The notes under the pieces: model-generated
Seen by the model: only the letters and a program-made list of their open reading frames with translations
Databases searched by the model: none
What the model was told of the DNA's origin: nothing
From: Solen grandis
Taxonomy: Eukaryota; Mollusca; Bivalvia; Adapedonta; Solenidae
Length of the DNA stretch: 64,000 nt
NCBI GenBank assembly: GCA_021229015.1
Contig: CM037780.1
Coordinates: forward strand, 61,871,323-61,935,322
Direction of reading: 5' to 3'
Program-made: the position numbers and the translations under genes
Part shown: one piece after another, positions 18,591 to 29,165 of the stretch
Numbering within the stretch: position 1 is the stretch's first letter
How the letters are laid out: every line of letters begins with the position of its first letter

Positions 18591-19429
18591 TTCTGTTTAA
18601 CCTTCAACATCTTCTTCCTTCTCAATTCCATTTTAAGCTCAGCCTCTTTGCTTTTCATTAAATTTATCCTCTCTTGTAATCTTTCCTCGTCATCATCTTC
18701 TTCAAGTACAGATAATTTCTCCTTTAACTTTTCGTTTATGTCTCCCACTGTAAGACCTTCATCTCTATGTGACCCTATTTCATACTCCAACTCATAATGT
18801 GAATCGGGTTCCATTCTTTTTCCTATCTTGTCCTTTATTCCATGTGACGTACTGTATTTCCATTCGTCTAAGTCAACATCATATTCCTTTGCTTTCTCCT
18901 TCAGCCACGTCATTTCCTGCTCAATTTCATCTATTCCAAGGCTTAATGGAGACTTCCTATGTAACGCATCCTGTATACTACTCTTCCGCCTGTTTGATTT
19001 CCCGATTTCACTCGTATGTGTTGATTTGCTTTGGAGTCTATCTTGTTGACTGCTCATCCCTTTTCTTTCCTGAGAGACGCTGAGAGTATCCATTATCTCA
19101 TCAATTGTCATAAAAGTATCATCCTTATTCTCCTTTTCCTGTCTCCTTAATCTCAGTAGTCTATCCCTTTGATCCTGTATTTCCTTTAATTTTGAATTCA
19201 TATCTTTTTCCGCCATTCTCCTTTCCTGTAGTTGCCGCTCCTTTCGTTTTGTTTCCTCCAGCTGCTGCTCTTTATAAAGAATTTCTCTCAATTCTTTCTC
19301 TTTTCGCAGTTTTTCTTCATATTCCCTTTCCTGTTTTCTTTTTTCCTCTAATTCACTTTCTATTTCTTCCATCATTAATCTCTGTCGCCTAATTCTTCTC
19401 AACTCCCTTTCCGATATATATTCTGCCAT
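18587..19429 (-). CDS. Coiled-coil ORF upstream of Gag (probable Gag N-terminal region)
   Basis: 280 residues from ATG at 19429 (MAEYISERELRRIRRQR). Nearly all of it is Glu/Lys/Arg/Gln-rich heptad-like sequence, interrupted by a Ser/Thr-rich stretch (QERKGMSSQQDRLQSKSTHT) and a segment containing DLDEWKYSTSHGIKDKIG. It ends in TGA at 18589-18587, one base offset from the Gag ORF. The coiled-coil character runs across the junction, which suggests one ancestral protein. Only 10 nt (between the TAA at 18599-18597 in the Gag frame and this TGA) are open in both frames, and they hold no slippery heptamer. So a 1-nt loss (real or assembly) is likelier than programmed shifting. No database family recognised. 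Confidence 0.75.
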   Translation of the reverse strand: MAEYISERELRRIRRQRLMMEEIESELEEKRKQEREYEEKLRKEKELREILYKEQQLEETKRKERQLQERRMAEKDMNSKLKEIQDQRDRLLRLRRQEKENKDDTFMTIDEIMDTLSVSQERKGMSSQQDRLQSKSTHTSEIGKSNRRKSSIQDALHRKSPLSLGIDEIEQEMTWLKEKAKEYDVDLDEWKYSTSHGIKDKIGKRMEPDSHYELEYEIGSHRDEGLTVGDINEKLKEKLSVLEEDDDEERLQERINLMKSKEAELKMELRRKKMLKVKQN

Positions 19430-20977
19430 TTCTCTGTATCCTACATACAATTTTAACGTATTTTCTGTACAGATAATAAATTTACAATCCAATATCCTTT
19501 CGTGTTTGTTTTTTTTTAATTTCTTTACTGCGACATTATTTTATATCGATAAAGCAATGTACCAGTAATTTTAAATCCAGGCTTGGTATATTTAATTCAA
19601 TGTACCAACACTGAAAAAAGTTTTTGGCTCACACACGGACCGAACTACCAGCCTTGACTCGACCATGAGTACAATGCTGAACCAACGCCTTAACCAATTG
19701 AGCTAATGTGACAACAGGTTATTGCGTGGGTTAATACAGGTAGATATAACAATTACGCGGACACTTACTTCAGAAAAACGATATGTTACGATGTTTAACG
19801 AAGTCGTCGGAACGCACGCGAGTTCTGATCGGTGTTGTGTTTGAAAGACGGAGAAAAAAAAAACAGTTTTTTTTTTAAAAAAAAACAGTTCTTTCAAATA
19901 CAACTAGCACGCAAACGGTATAGCAATCGGTATATATCCAAACGCAGGTATGCAAATAGTTGTTGTTGGCCAGACAACCACTTTTTGCTCCCTAAAACAT
20001 TTAGGCTTATCAACTATCAAAATCGAAATATCAGTTTTAAAGGTAATTTTGGAAAATTGTGAAAACAATGTCTGAAATCGGAAGCTAATTACCAAAAACA
20101 AAAGGAAAATAGGTACATATGCACGTAACTTTAAAAATTTATATGCCTACATGTAGTAACGATAAAGAGTACTAAAAGAATCAATAGAGATTTTAACTCG
20201 AAATTGATATAATATTACTGGTTTCACAATCTTAAAAGATAAGTTTAAGATAATAAATAGTAACGGTTGATTGGGGTAATCCTACTTCAACCAAATCACT
20301 ATATAACTAATCTACATATACACTACTCTGCAATCTACTGATTGAATGTCTACACTGCACTACACAATATATATTATCGTTATCAAAACAATATGCAACA
20401 GGGGGTTGTCGTTTTGGTGTCAGTCACGTGCAATTTCCAGTCAGTGTTATGCGATAGTGTGTTGGGGGTATTTGTCCTAGATATTGACAGCAACTCAAAT
20501 ACTGACTTGATGAATATTTGAGCAAAAATTAAGAAACCTTCACGGAGAAAAAAAAATGTATATATATAAAAATATAGGACAAATGTATATCTATATTACA
20601 TAAATATTACATCAAACAATGCAAATAATAATTCAAAATTTATCTTACCGCATCATCGTGAAACGAGAATATGTCCAAACAAATTCACAAACTAGTTTAT
20701 ATTTCTATTTGTCCTGAAAGTTCACTCCAAACATAGAAAGAAAAAAAAAACAGTCACTGCACATCCAACGATGAAAATCCTTGGGAAGTGGTCCGTTCCA
20801 TGAAGTGATGAGATGAGGTGAGGGCCCTTAGTAGCATAACTGCAGCATAATAAACAAAACCCGGGTAAAACAAGTCCATAGCCAATGGTTGTGAAGACGA
20901 TCACCACATAACCAGCACGTGCACGAAAAATAATATAAATATTCCTTTGACGTCGAAGTCTAGTAGAAGTTCATTTT
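19430..20977 (-). other. 5' leader of the gypsy element
   Basis: About 1.5 kb between the PBS and the first ORF, unusually long. It holds poly-A and poly-T tracts (19855-19890) and a tRNA-like segment (19625-19713) but no credible frame. A donor-like GAA|GTAAGTGT on the minus strand occurs near 19765; no matching subgenomic gene is seen. Confidence 0.6.
19625..19713 (-). ncRNA. tRNA-like segment inside the retrotransposon leader
   Basis: Minus strand: TTAGCTCAATTGGTTAAGGC is a clear A box and D arm. Six base pairs close the ends (TCACAT with GTGTGA). The B box (GGTAGTTCGGTCC) is degenerate and the middle does not fold as an anticodon arm. It may be a captured SINE or tRNA fragment, or a leader structure. 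Confidence 0.4.
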
Positions 20978-20990
20978 ACGTTGGGCGCCA
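20978..20990 (-). promoter_or_regulatory. Primer binding site, tRNA-Lys type
   Basis: TGGCGCCCAACGT on the minus strand begins 1 nt after the 5' LTR. It is complementary to the 3' end of tRNA-Lys of the type used by retroviruses whose PBS reads TGGCGCCCAACGTGGGGC. The match covers the first 13 nt only. Assignment to Lys (CTT) is from memory of that PBS. Confidence 0.85.
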
Positions 20991-20991
20991 T

Positions 20992-21616
20992 TGTCGACGG
21001 GCTCAGTGGTAGAAGGGAAAGCCAAACGACAAGATATCGAGTTATATATATATATTTATATTTGGCACATCCACAAAGGGACGAAACTCTTCAGTGGTCT
21101 CCGACTATCTAAAAATAGATACATTTTCTGACATAAATAAAAGATCGCATATAATCAAATTAAATATTAGCATGTCTGTATATGAAATATTAAATATATT
21201 TACTTTAGTTTGGACATATATCACTCAGCAAGAATCACGATGATGATTACATAATACAATCAAACATTGTAGTTGTACACCGGATTGAGTTTCAAATATT
21301 AACAATTTAGTTAATTACACCATTTAAGTTACAAAAGGTAATAATAAAAACATATAAGGAATAATAAAGACGATAAATAAATAATAATTACCTTAAGAGA
21401 AACAAAGTATTTCCCTTAGTATATTTATATTTCCATTCACGTAACAAAATGGCGTTGTATGTTTAGTATTTTTGTAAGTTTGAATTAGTCCGTCGGTCAA
21501 TGATTGGTCAGTCAAATCGAGTCCAAAATCAAAGTACTGAGAGAGCTGAAAATAAAACTACTAACTAACTAAAACAACTACTAAATACATCTACACTAAT
21601 TTTCAACCCTATGACA
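20992..21616 (-). repeat. 5' LTR
   Basis: 625 bp, identical by eye to the 3' LTR. It should carry the promoter. A TATAAATATA box lies at 21429-21420 on the minus strand, flanked by GGAA and CTAAGG. TATA follows the element, matching the TATA before 12514. Confidence 0.96.
21420..21429 (-). promoter_or_regulatory. Candidate TATA box of the 5' LTR
   Basis: TATAAATATA about 190 nt from the LTR start in element orientation. Position and sequence suit a core promoter; other TA-rich stretches in the LTR are weaker. Confidence 0.4.
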
Positions 21617-21699
21617 TATATAAATGAAAAATTCTCATTTAATTTTGTACTTTTCATATGATGCAAAAGTATAACATAAATGAATTATAATTTTAATAT

Positions 21700-21910
21700 G
21701 GGACCTCTGTGGCCAAGACACTTGACACTGCATGGGTTCGAATCCCGGCAGGGTCATTTGGATTTTCATGTGAGGAAGCCTTCCAGCTGGCTTACAGTAG
21801 GTTGGTGGTTCTACCCGGATGCCTCGGTGCATTAGGGGTCTTCCTCCACCTGTATTTAGCTTGACTTTGCTATACGACTGAAATACTGTCGCAGCTGTAC
21901 GGTTAATTAA
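21700..21910 (+). mobile_element. SINE family B, copy 1
   Basis: The tRNA-like head (GACCTCTGTGGCCAAGACAC, B box GGGTTCGAATCCC) is followed by the body (TTTTCATGTGAGGAAGCCTT, then CCAGCTGGC; GGGGTCTTCCTCCACCTGTA) and the tail ACGACTGAAATACTGTCGCA. Full-length relatives are at 46340 and 53724. Confidence 0.85.
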
Positions 21911-21947
21911 AATATCAATCTATTTATAATGGTTTGTTAAAAATTAA

Positions 21948-22195
21948 TGGTTTCTGTGGTTTAATGGTTACAACTGCTGTGATTCAATCACGTAACTTCT
22001 TTCAACTGTGTGTTCGATTCCTCAGTGTCACTTTCTTCATCTAAGTAAGCCATGCAGCTCGCTTGTGGTAGGTTGGTGGTTCTGCCCGGCTGCCCATGTG
22101 TACTCATCCATGTTATTAGCTGGACATCGATCACTATATAACTGGAATACTCACAGTCGCAGTGACAGTTAACTCCAGTCAACACAGTAATTAAT
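21948..22195 (+). mobile_element. SINE family B, diverged copy 2
   Basis: Same layout as the copy just upstream: head with GTGTTCGATTCCTC, body with GGTAGGTTGGTGGTTCTGCC, ATTAGCTGGACATCG and a diverged tail. It is much more decayed, so the two copies are of different ages. Confidence 0.7.
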
Positions 22196-22805
22196 ATAAC
22201 TTTCGATTTGTTGAAACAAATTCCTCTGACTTTGGTTACCAAAAAAGACTGCAATATAATGAAAATAAAGTAAGCACCAGAAAATTCTAAGTGTGCCTAC
22301 TGTTGGTGCATGGCTCAAACCAAGGACTCCTGCCGTCCTGGAGTTTCAACATTAAATATAACACTATTAGGACAAATATTCCTTTTCATACACACTACAC
22401 AAATTCTCCAAAACCCACAACTGACGGAACACGCCACCATGCTACTCTACCGACTGAGCTAACTCAACAGATTTTTCTACCTACACAAACAATAAAAATC
22501 AAAATGAAATAAAAGTTTTAAATTTGTAATCAGGTGAGATAAATGTGTAACCAGTAATTTCCTGTACCCTTGCTTACATGCATGGCCAGTGCTCTATGAA
22601 TTGAGTAACTGGACCATGTACACAAATCTCTAATAAGGGATACTTATAGACTGTTACATAATCCACAACCAATTTAGAGTAACATGTAATCCCTGAATTC
22701 ACAGGAAAAAGAATAAACTATAACCAAAGAGCAGTAATATACTGAAAAATAGGAAATGTAACAGCCCCACATTGTAACCAATCTAGAAAAATGTTCAAAC
22801 AGACT
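22196..22805. other. tRNA-like scraps, no gene
   Basis: Reverse-oriented A-box-like words (GAGTTAGCTCAGTCGGTAGA at 22448-22467; ACTCAATTCATAGAGC near 22590-22605) suggest old SINE heads. No full element could be outlined. Confidence 0.3.
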
Positions 22806-22968
22806 AGGCCCTGTGTTCCCAAACATTAAAATGGTACTTAAACTTGTATGATTTTCATACTTATACTCAAACTACGCCCATTAGTTTCAATAGGGATTTA
22901 AGTATGTTACTCAAATTAAAGCCAGAGTTTGTACTTAAGTATTTTCAAGAACACAGACCAGGACTCTA
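22806..22968. mobile_element. MITE with imperfect terminal inverted repeats
   Basis: The left end GCCCTGTGTTCCCAAAC...GGTACTTAAACT is matched by the inverted right end (AAGTATTTTCAAGAACACAG then ACC). About 160 bp, AT-rich, no frame. Confidence 0.55.
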
Positions 22969-23681
22969 ACTCGAGAGCCTTTACTTACATTGCAAGTTCT
23001 CTACCAATGCATCTACATAACCATTTAAACCTTTTTAACTTTAAGGCTACAAGTTAAGCTGTTACATTTCATAATGATTGAAGAAAATTTCTTGCAGCTT
23101 TAACAATTCACTTGCACTCAGGCACAGATAATTATGCATGTTGTCATTTTTGTTGAAAAACATAACATCCTGGAAATAAAAAAAATCATGGTACACTCTC
23201 AGTGCCAAAATTTATTCAATGTTTTTCTTCCATCATTTGTTTCATCCATTTAAACTTGAACTTAATTCAACCTACTTGAACTTAAATTCAACCTGATCAA
23301 ATTGCACATATGCACCCCAACAAAATATCATAAGTATATTCAAGTCAAACACAAACAATAAAGCCATTGGCTGTTATGCATATATATTTTTTTATTTATT
23401 CAACTGATGTATTATAAAGGTAGTTATCCTAACCAAACTGGGCATACATCATAATTATACCAACCTTCATGTGCATGTGTATATTATTTTTAAAATATTT
23501 AATATCTCTTTATCTAGTGTAATTCTTCATTTTTTCTTAAAAATCCATCTTAAAAATCCAAACCCTTATTTAAGGACACATTTTTCAAGTTTTAGGGAAA
23601 TCATCCTGGTAAAATTTAGATTCATAATAACTGAAAATGATCCTTATAAATCATATAATAACACAGTTGAATCATTTTAGC
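22969..23681. other. No gene recognised
   Basis: AT-rich. A tRNA-like A box on the minus strand (GTAGATGCATTGGTAGAG near 22996-23013) marks another old SINE head. Confidence 0.3.
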
Positions 23682-23832
23682 GGCACCTGTATTAAGCGGT
23701 CAACCTATATACAGTGGTCAGTTTTAATATTACCAAACTAGCATTTTGTTTAGTTTAACCTTCATTTATGTGACCACCTCTGATAAGTAGTCTCTTTCTC
23801 TTATTCTCTTAAGACGGGTTTGACAGTATGTA
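23682..23832. repeat. Dispersed GGTCACCTGTATTAAGCGGT-type repeat, copy 1
   Basis: CACCTGTATTAAGCGGTCAA, then GTGGTCAGTTTTAATATTAC and AAGACGGGTTTGACAGTA recur in the same order at 31536-31692. The end GTTTGACAGT/GTTTGACTG resembles a short inverted terminus of small DNA transposons. Non-coding. Confidence 0.6.
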
Positions 23833-24485
23833 AAGACATAATTTATTGAAATGTTTACATAATCAGCTGAACTGAAACCAGTTCCTTTGGCTGAGTGCAT
23901 GGTTGGAGCTGTTCCAGCCAATCCATTGTTATAGAGGATTACTAACTCATTAATTAACAATAATGTTCTTTGGTTTTGTTTAAAACTGGTAGACCCACTG
24001 TTAGGGTAATACAATAATCAATAACTGAGGTCTTATTATACCACATGTCTTGTGTGATATCACAGTGATGCAGAACTACATACCTGCCTAATGTAAACAA
24101 AGACCCAAGATTACCAACATAATGTCAGTGTAAATCCAAGTAAACAAATAGACAAACAATTAGATCACAGGTGACATTGAAATGACTCTGGATGGACAAT
24201 TTTGTGCATTGTGCAAATTTTGAATCTAACTAGCAATGGCAAATTGACAGGGGGACAGAGAACTCCATAAGTATACATTAAATGCCTCAATGTATTGAGG
24301 CTTTGGGTTCTTACTCTCTTTCTCGGATTGAGACCACAGCCCTGAGAAGGGGGAGATAAGTCTGAGATTGTTCATCATCTCTTTTAATAAGATCAAATTT
24401 GTTTATTTGTGTAACAATCAAAGCAAGAAAGAACTGAAGGCTGGGCAGCTTCTTATTTTTTATTTTCCATTCTGAAATGATTGGT

Positions 24486-24557
24486 GTAGCTGTAGCTCAG
24501 TTGGTACTGAGCATTTGCCCTTTATGTAAAAAGTCTGAGGTCTTGTTGTTGAGACAC
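24486..24557 (+). mobile_element. tRNA-like SINE head
   Basis: TGTAGCTCAGTTGGTACTGA is a D arm/A box, followed by GCATTTGCCCTTTATGTAAA, an anticodon-arm-like stretch. The T arm is degenerate. No body or tail could be matched. Confidence 0.35.
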
Positions 24558-25048
24558 AACTCAAACACATGTAGTAAACTTATTGCTCCAAATCAGGCTG
24601 CACATTTTTCTGACCCTGTAACATGTGAAATATTTTTTAAAAACCTTCAAGTCCAAACACTGATTAGAACTGTCAGCAAAATGACAAAAGTCATTGCAAA
24701 TCTTAATTCTGTGAATTCATTACAACTTTTAACAGTAACAGTTTTCATATTTTAAGGACAATGTGTATATCCTTTAAGAACTGAAACAAAGGAATAGAAA
24801 TAAAACTCCATAAATATACCAAACCATTTCAGCCTTTAATTATTCTGTGTTCCAATGTTGATGATAATTCCTCTGCCTTTGTAATTTTTACTCAAATATT
24901 TCACTACATTGGATTGTTGAAGCTGTTATTTACAATGAAATTACTTCCAAATTATTATCATTTTATTAATTCAGTACAATGTGTTTTGAACTCATTATGG
25001 AAGAGAAAGATTGTTTTCTCTCAATATGACGTCATGCGAGTACTCATC

Positions 25049-25050
<2 letters not shown>

Positions 25051-25084
<34 letters not shown>
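25051..25084. repeat. (GA)n microsatellite
   Basis: Perfect GA run of about 34 nt. Confidence 0.95.
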
Positions 25085-25088
<4 letters not shown>

Positions 25089-25595
25089 GGGATTTCCCTC
25101 ATGGAAGAAAACTCTATCTTCCATGTCACGTGATCAGCTTTCTTCCATGTCACGTAAACAAACAATGATGACTATAAGTTATACATTTTATCAAGATACA
25201 AAACTAACTTGTTGTAATTCGTGTGAATAGATATACATGTATGTTTGAAAATGTTATATATATCTAGTTAGTTATCCATTTATTATCATTTACTACTACG
25301 AATGTGAAATAAGGCTTAATATTTGGGGGAATATTACGTACCGTCAAGGACTGGTATTTTCAACTAAGTTATTTTAAGCAAATGGTAATTCCCAGTTGAA
25401 CGAACATCAGAATTTAGGTACATACTTGCGTGTGAACTTTAAAATGCCGATTTCTTTCATGTTGTTATTGTGTTAATTTGTTAAGCGGCAAGAAAAAAAG
25501 TGCAAAAAAAAAAGAGAAGAAAAATGGAAGCGCGATATGTTTATTAAATCGAGACTGACGGTCTGTGGCAACTAATAATCGTTCATGGGAGAAAA

Positions 25596-25752
25596 TAAAT
25601 CCATCATTCGTAAATTCATGAAGGATTGGGATATCTCACCCTCGGAATCAGAAATTTCAGGCAGGGACTCGGCAGAGCCTCGTCCCTGCCTGAAATTTCT
25701 GACCCTCGGGTAAGATATCCCTATTCTACATGAATACTCATGGTGGATTCTT
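25596..25752. mobile_element. Foldback MITE with arms of about 70 nt
   Basis: The core TCAGAAATTTCAGGCAGGGA (ends at 25666) is perfectly inverted at 25683-25703. Outward, GGGATATCTCACCC pairs with GGGTAAGATATCCC, and ATCCATCATTCGTAAATTC pairs loosely with the far side. The loop is about 13-15 nt (TCGGCAGAGCCTC). No frame. Confidence 0.75.
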
Positions 25753-25755
25753 ATA

Positions 25756-25990
25756 TACTCATTATAAGAGGGACAGAGAGAGAGAAAGGGGGTGGGGGGA
25801 GAGTTTACTCAAGACAGAGAAAGAAGGGGAGAGAGAGAGAGAGAGAGAGAGATTTACTCATGACAGAGAGAATGGGAGAGAGAGTTTATAACTCATGACA
25901 GAGAGATAAGGGGGGAGTTTACTCATGACTGAGAGAAAAAGGAGGGAAAGAGAATTTTTCATTAGGGGGGGGATATGACAGAGAGGGAAA
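25756..25990. repeat. GA-rich low-complexity block
   Basis: Runs of (GAGA)n and GGGGGAG alternate with TTTACTCATGAC spacers about 50 nt apart, a decayed higher-order repeat. Confidence 0.7.
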
Positions 25991-26089
25991 GAGAAGTTAT
26001 TCAATTAAAGAGAGTATTGTCTATGTATTGACTATAAGTCACCCTATTTTAATTAATTATTTAACTTCAGTGAAGCAGAAATGCCATAT

Positions 26090-26155
26090 GGATTGCATTA
26101 ATTGGTAAATACCTGAACTCACTGAGGAGTAGCAAACATAAAACCTGATCAACCT
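26090..26155. mobile_element. Fragment of the hairpin MITE found at 63.6 kb
   Basis: CACTGAGGAGTAGCAAACAT then AAAACCTGATCAACCTCC closely follows CACTGAGGAGCAGCGAACAG, AAAACCTGATCAGCCTGC at 63634. Only one arm is recognisable. Confidence 0.55.
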
Positions 26156-26944
26156 CCTTTAATAGACTTTCAGACTAATCTGATTTAATACTTGTTGTTC
26201 AGATTATTTCCATGTATGATTAAGAATAGTGGTAAGATCAGGAGTTTGAATCTGTAGTGTTGCACAGTTTTATGTTGATATGATGGTTTCTTGAAAATAA
26301 ATGTGACTGACAGTATATCTAAGATAACATCATTCAATAACTGCATGCATGAATCAAGTTACTTAGTAGATGTGTAAATTTAGGATCTCTTTATATAGAG
26401 TTAAAATAACTTAGTATTGAACTAAGGAGATTTCACATAACCAATGAGATTAACTAAATAAATTAATCAATACAGTTCTAGTTACAATAGCAGTATCTTA
26501 AAATACATGCACATACATGATTGTATGTCCCAAAGTAACTTCAAAGTGACTTCACAATTAGAATCAAGGTGCTATGCAGACAATAGCAGTATTTTGCCAT
26601 AAGAAAACTAAAATATCACGATATTCAGGAGGTTATGACATTTTGAAAGAAAACAGCGATGTAGACAAGCTTCGGATGTTCTTGGTTATGTTGGAAATCG
26701 CATTAAAATAAACAAAAGAAGTAAATACAGCTTTAATCATAAGTATACTTACAAAAATAAAATTCATATAACAACCCATTGCAGATCTAAATAAAACTTT
26801 TTTTCTATCTTTTAATCTTTGCATTCCCAAAAAAGATCGTATATAATTATGCCTTACCCGGTTAAGCATTATTTTATTTTTATATCATTTTTCGCATTAA
26901 AATATTTTTTTTATTTATCTACCTCCCGGAACTTTAGTTTAGTT

Positions 26945-27135
26945 TAAACTTATTTATTTTACGTCGATTGAGAAACAAGTTCTTACAATTTATACTAATA
27001 CCTCTCGACGGTTCCTGGGTTGGACCAGTACTTTGCGCCTGGGAAGGTCATGAATAATTTTTGCCACCAACGGGGTTCGAACCCACAACCTTCGGATCCG
27101 TATTCGGATACGTTACCACTGGACCACGGCGCCCT
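26945..27135 (-). mobile_element. tRNA-derived SINE, family C
   Basis: On the minus strand: head GGCGCCGTGGTCCAGTGGTA with B box GTGGGTTCGAACCCCG, body ATGACCTTCCCAGGCGCAAA then GTACTGGTCCAACC, and tail TTGTTTCTCAATCGACGTAA followed by AATAAATAAG. Related copies: 29075, 29700, 30490 and 45352. Confidence 0.8.
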
Positions 27136-27349
27136 CCCGGAACGAATTGTATTCGGCGTATATATAGGCATCTACGTCACTGGTAACGTGTTATATATAA
27201 GAAAATAATTTTGTGATGGTTATACAAAACCGGAAACAGCTTTTTGAGTATAAAGGACCACCGTGTACGCATTGGTGGCTTAATATAACCAAAATTAAAT
27301 GTGTGCATGGTATTATCAATGTGTGTTTTTGGTTGGTTTGACACGATAT

Positions 27350-27652
27350 TGTTTGTTTGTTGAGTTGAACGTCCCAACAAAAACAATTCAGTCTTTTGGA
27401 GACTATGTCTCCTTAAGACAAATATGGTGCTGCTACACTGCAGTATCACGGTGTGAACATGTGGCATGATACCACATCCAGTCACATAATTCTGACACCG
27501 GGCCGACCAATCTCGGAACTACTCTGTATATATGCTGAGCGCCATTCAGGGAGCTACCAGTACCATATTAACGACCTTAGTATGTCGCGGTCGAGAATCG
27601 AAACGACGACCTCCTGCTACCCAGGAAAAGGCTCTAACCACTCGGCCACTAG
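27350..27652 (-). mobile_element. SINE family A, full length
   Basis: (TTTG)n, then AACGTCCCAACA and the family A body in reverse (GTGGCATGATACCACATCCA, GACACCGGGCCGACCA), ending in a tRNA head (TCTAACCACTCGGCCACTA). Confidence 0.85.
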
Positions 27653-27840
27653 GAACGGATGTTGTCCAACGGCTTTCATACCAATTCTAACTAATATAAT
27701 GTCAACGAAATACTGACTACGAAGGTTCGGTTATAAATCTTATAGCCACGCGTAAACATACTTGTTTATCAACAACCATAAACATTCGGGCTAAAAAACA
27801 ACAAGTATTGATCTATCCATAAATTAGTCAGGTTAACTAT

Positions 27841-27998
27841 TCAGACACCGGGCCAGCCAGTCCTGGAACTGCCCCGTATCTATGTTGAGCGCAAAGCAGG
27901 GAGGTACCAGTACATTTTTAACGACTTAGGTGTGTCGCGGTTGGGGACAAACCCACGACCGCCCGCTCCCAAGGTACTCTAACCACGGACGGTAGACC
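27841..27998 (-). mobile_element. SINE family A, 5' half
   Basis: GACACCGGGCCAGCCAGTCC through GTGTCGCGGTTGGGGACAAA and the tRNA head. The 3' half is missing. Confidence 0.75.
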
Positions 27999-29074
27999 TA
28001 TTTTATCGGTGTAATAGATCAGTGATTTCATAAGGAGGAATAAGCATTCATTCATTATGCTGCCAGGTGGGTGTTATTGTTGACCTAATTTTAATGCTAA
28101 TTCACGTGTGATCAATGCCCCCTTCTCATTCACACGTTTTAAACTCTAAACACATTTTATTTATTTAATACATAACTTATTTCAAATATTAAGTTTTCTA
28201 AGCATCGAAGATTTGTGAAACCAGCTCTTTGTTATGGTTATCGTATCCAAAGACTAATCAAAGGACTGAGCTGAAAGTCTTAATATCACGTTAAGCATAA
28301 CCTGAAAAGGTAAAGCAGAAAGTCACGTGACTTGAAATTTGGAAATGTTTTACTGATTTTCCGCATCAAATGGATCATGTTGCTATTGTACCATTTTACT
28401 GTGAGGGCTAAACATTATGCTTTTCATTGAAATCCCTATTCGATTTACCAGGACATATTACATGCCAGAGGTATTCAAATTGCTACACTTCATGTACAGC
28501 GCGCCACTGCCTAACGTCACACATATTCATTCATAGTATTTTTTTACCGCTTACGCATCTATGCAGAGTTTTCATTCGTTATGTGTTGTGACAACTTCTG
28601 TATTAAAATGATTAAAAATATATAAAGAAGATTGTTGTGCATTTTCTCTATATATATTATGTAAAAAATGCCACGTGCCTTAACTGGAGCTTGACACATA
28701 TCTATTGTATAACGAGGGTACAAGAAAACAGGTGAGTGTATTGCTTGCCCGCTAAAGGGCATTGAATTTGTTTTTCCGATATTCAGATTCCCACAATTAG
28801 CCCTAATATGTTGCTTTGTAAAAAAAAAAATGACGTTAAACAAAATCTATGTTTAGATAAAAATAAACATGTATTCATTATTCATCGCTTCGACTCAACA
28901 GTAAAACAGGTTGTTGGATATGTATGCTAAGCAAACTTTAAGTAGTATCACCTACAGTTTAGTCATTATTAAAGTACATATGGGCTATAAAGTAATCAAA
29001 CTAAACGTTCATTATATCTTCTTTAATTAATTAGCTTCAAAATAAACCCTATGATTCTTGTATAAAACCATTTC
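27999..29074. other. No gene recognised
   Basis: AT-rich. A donor-like ACAG|GTGAGT at 28733 has no convincing exon before it. Confidence 0.35.
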
Positions 29075-29165
29075 TAAGGCAAATTGGTGACGGTCTGTGT
29101 TATAGGTTTGAATCCTGTAGGGGCAAGTATTTTACATGACCTTTCCAGGCGTGAAGTACTCGTTC
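29075..29165 (+). mobile_element. SINE family C fragment
   Basis: B box GGTTTGAATCCTGTAGGGG, then ACATGACCTTTCCAGGCGTG and AAGTACTCGTTCAA, as in the copy at 26945. Confidence 0.6.

Larger units (their letters stand above)
12514..21616 (-). mobile_element. Complete Ty3/gypsy LTR retrotransposon, 9103 bp
   Basis: Two 625-bp LTRs that read as identical bound an internal region with, on the minus strand, PBS, leader, coiled-coil ORF, Gag, protease, RT/RNase H/integrase and a polypurine tract. LTRs start TG and end CA in element orientation and are flanked by TATA on both sides, consistent with a 4-bp target duplication, though the left flank is itself a TA repeat. The order RT-RNase H-integrase identifies Ty3/gypsy. 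No envelope gene is present. The LTR identity implies a very recent insertion. Three reading-frame junctions (ORF1/Gag, Gag/protease, protease/RT) need explanation; see the separate entries. Confidence 0.97.

Noticed and set aside
18389..19083. Plus-strand frames opposite Gag/ORF1, rich in Ser/Phe/Leu
   Set aside because: Antisense of Glu/Lys/Arg-rich coiled-coil coding sequence; a typical shadow.
19755..19775. Splice donor in the gypsy leader suggesting a spliced env-like RNA
   Set aside because: No downstream env-like or extra ORF exists between pol and the 3' LTR, so there is no product for such a splice.
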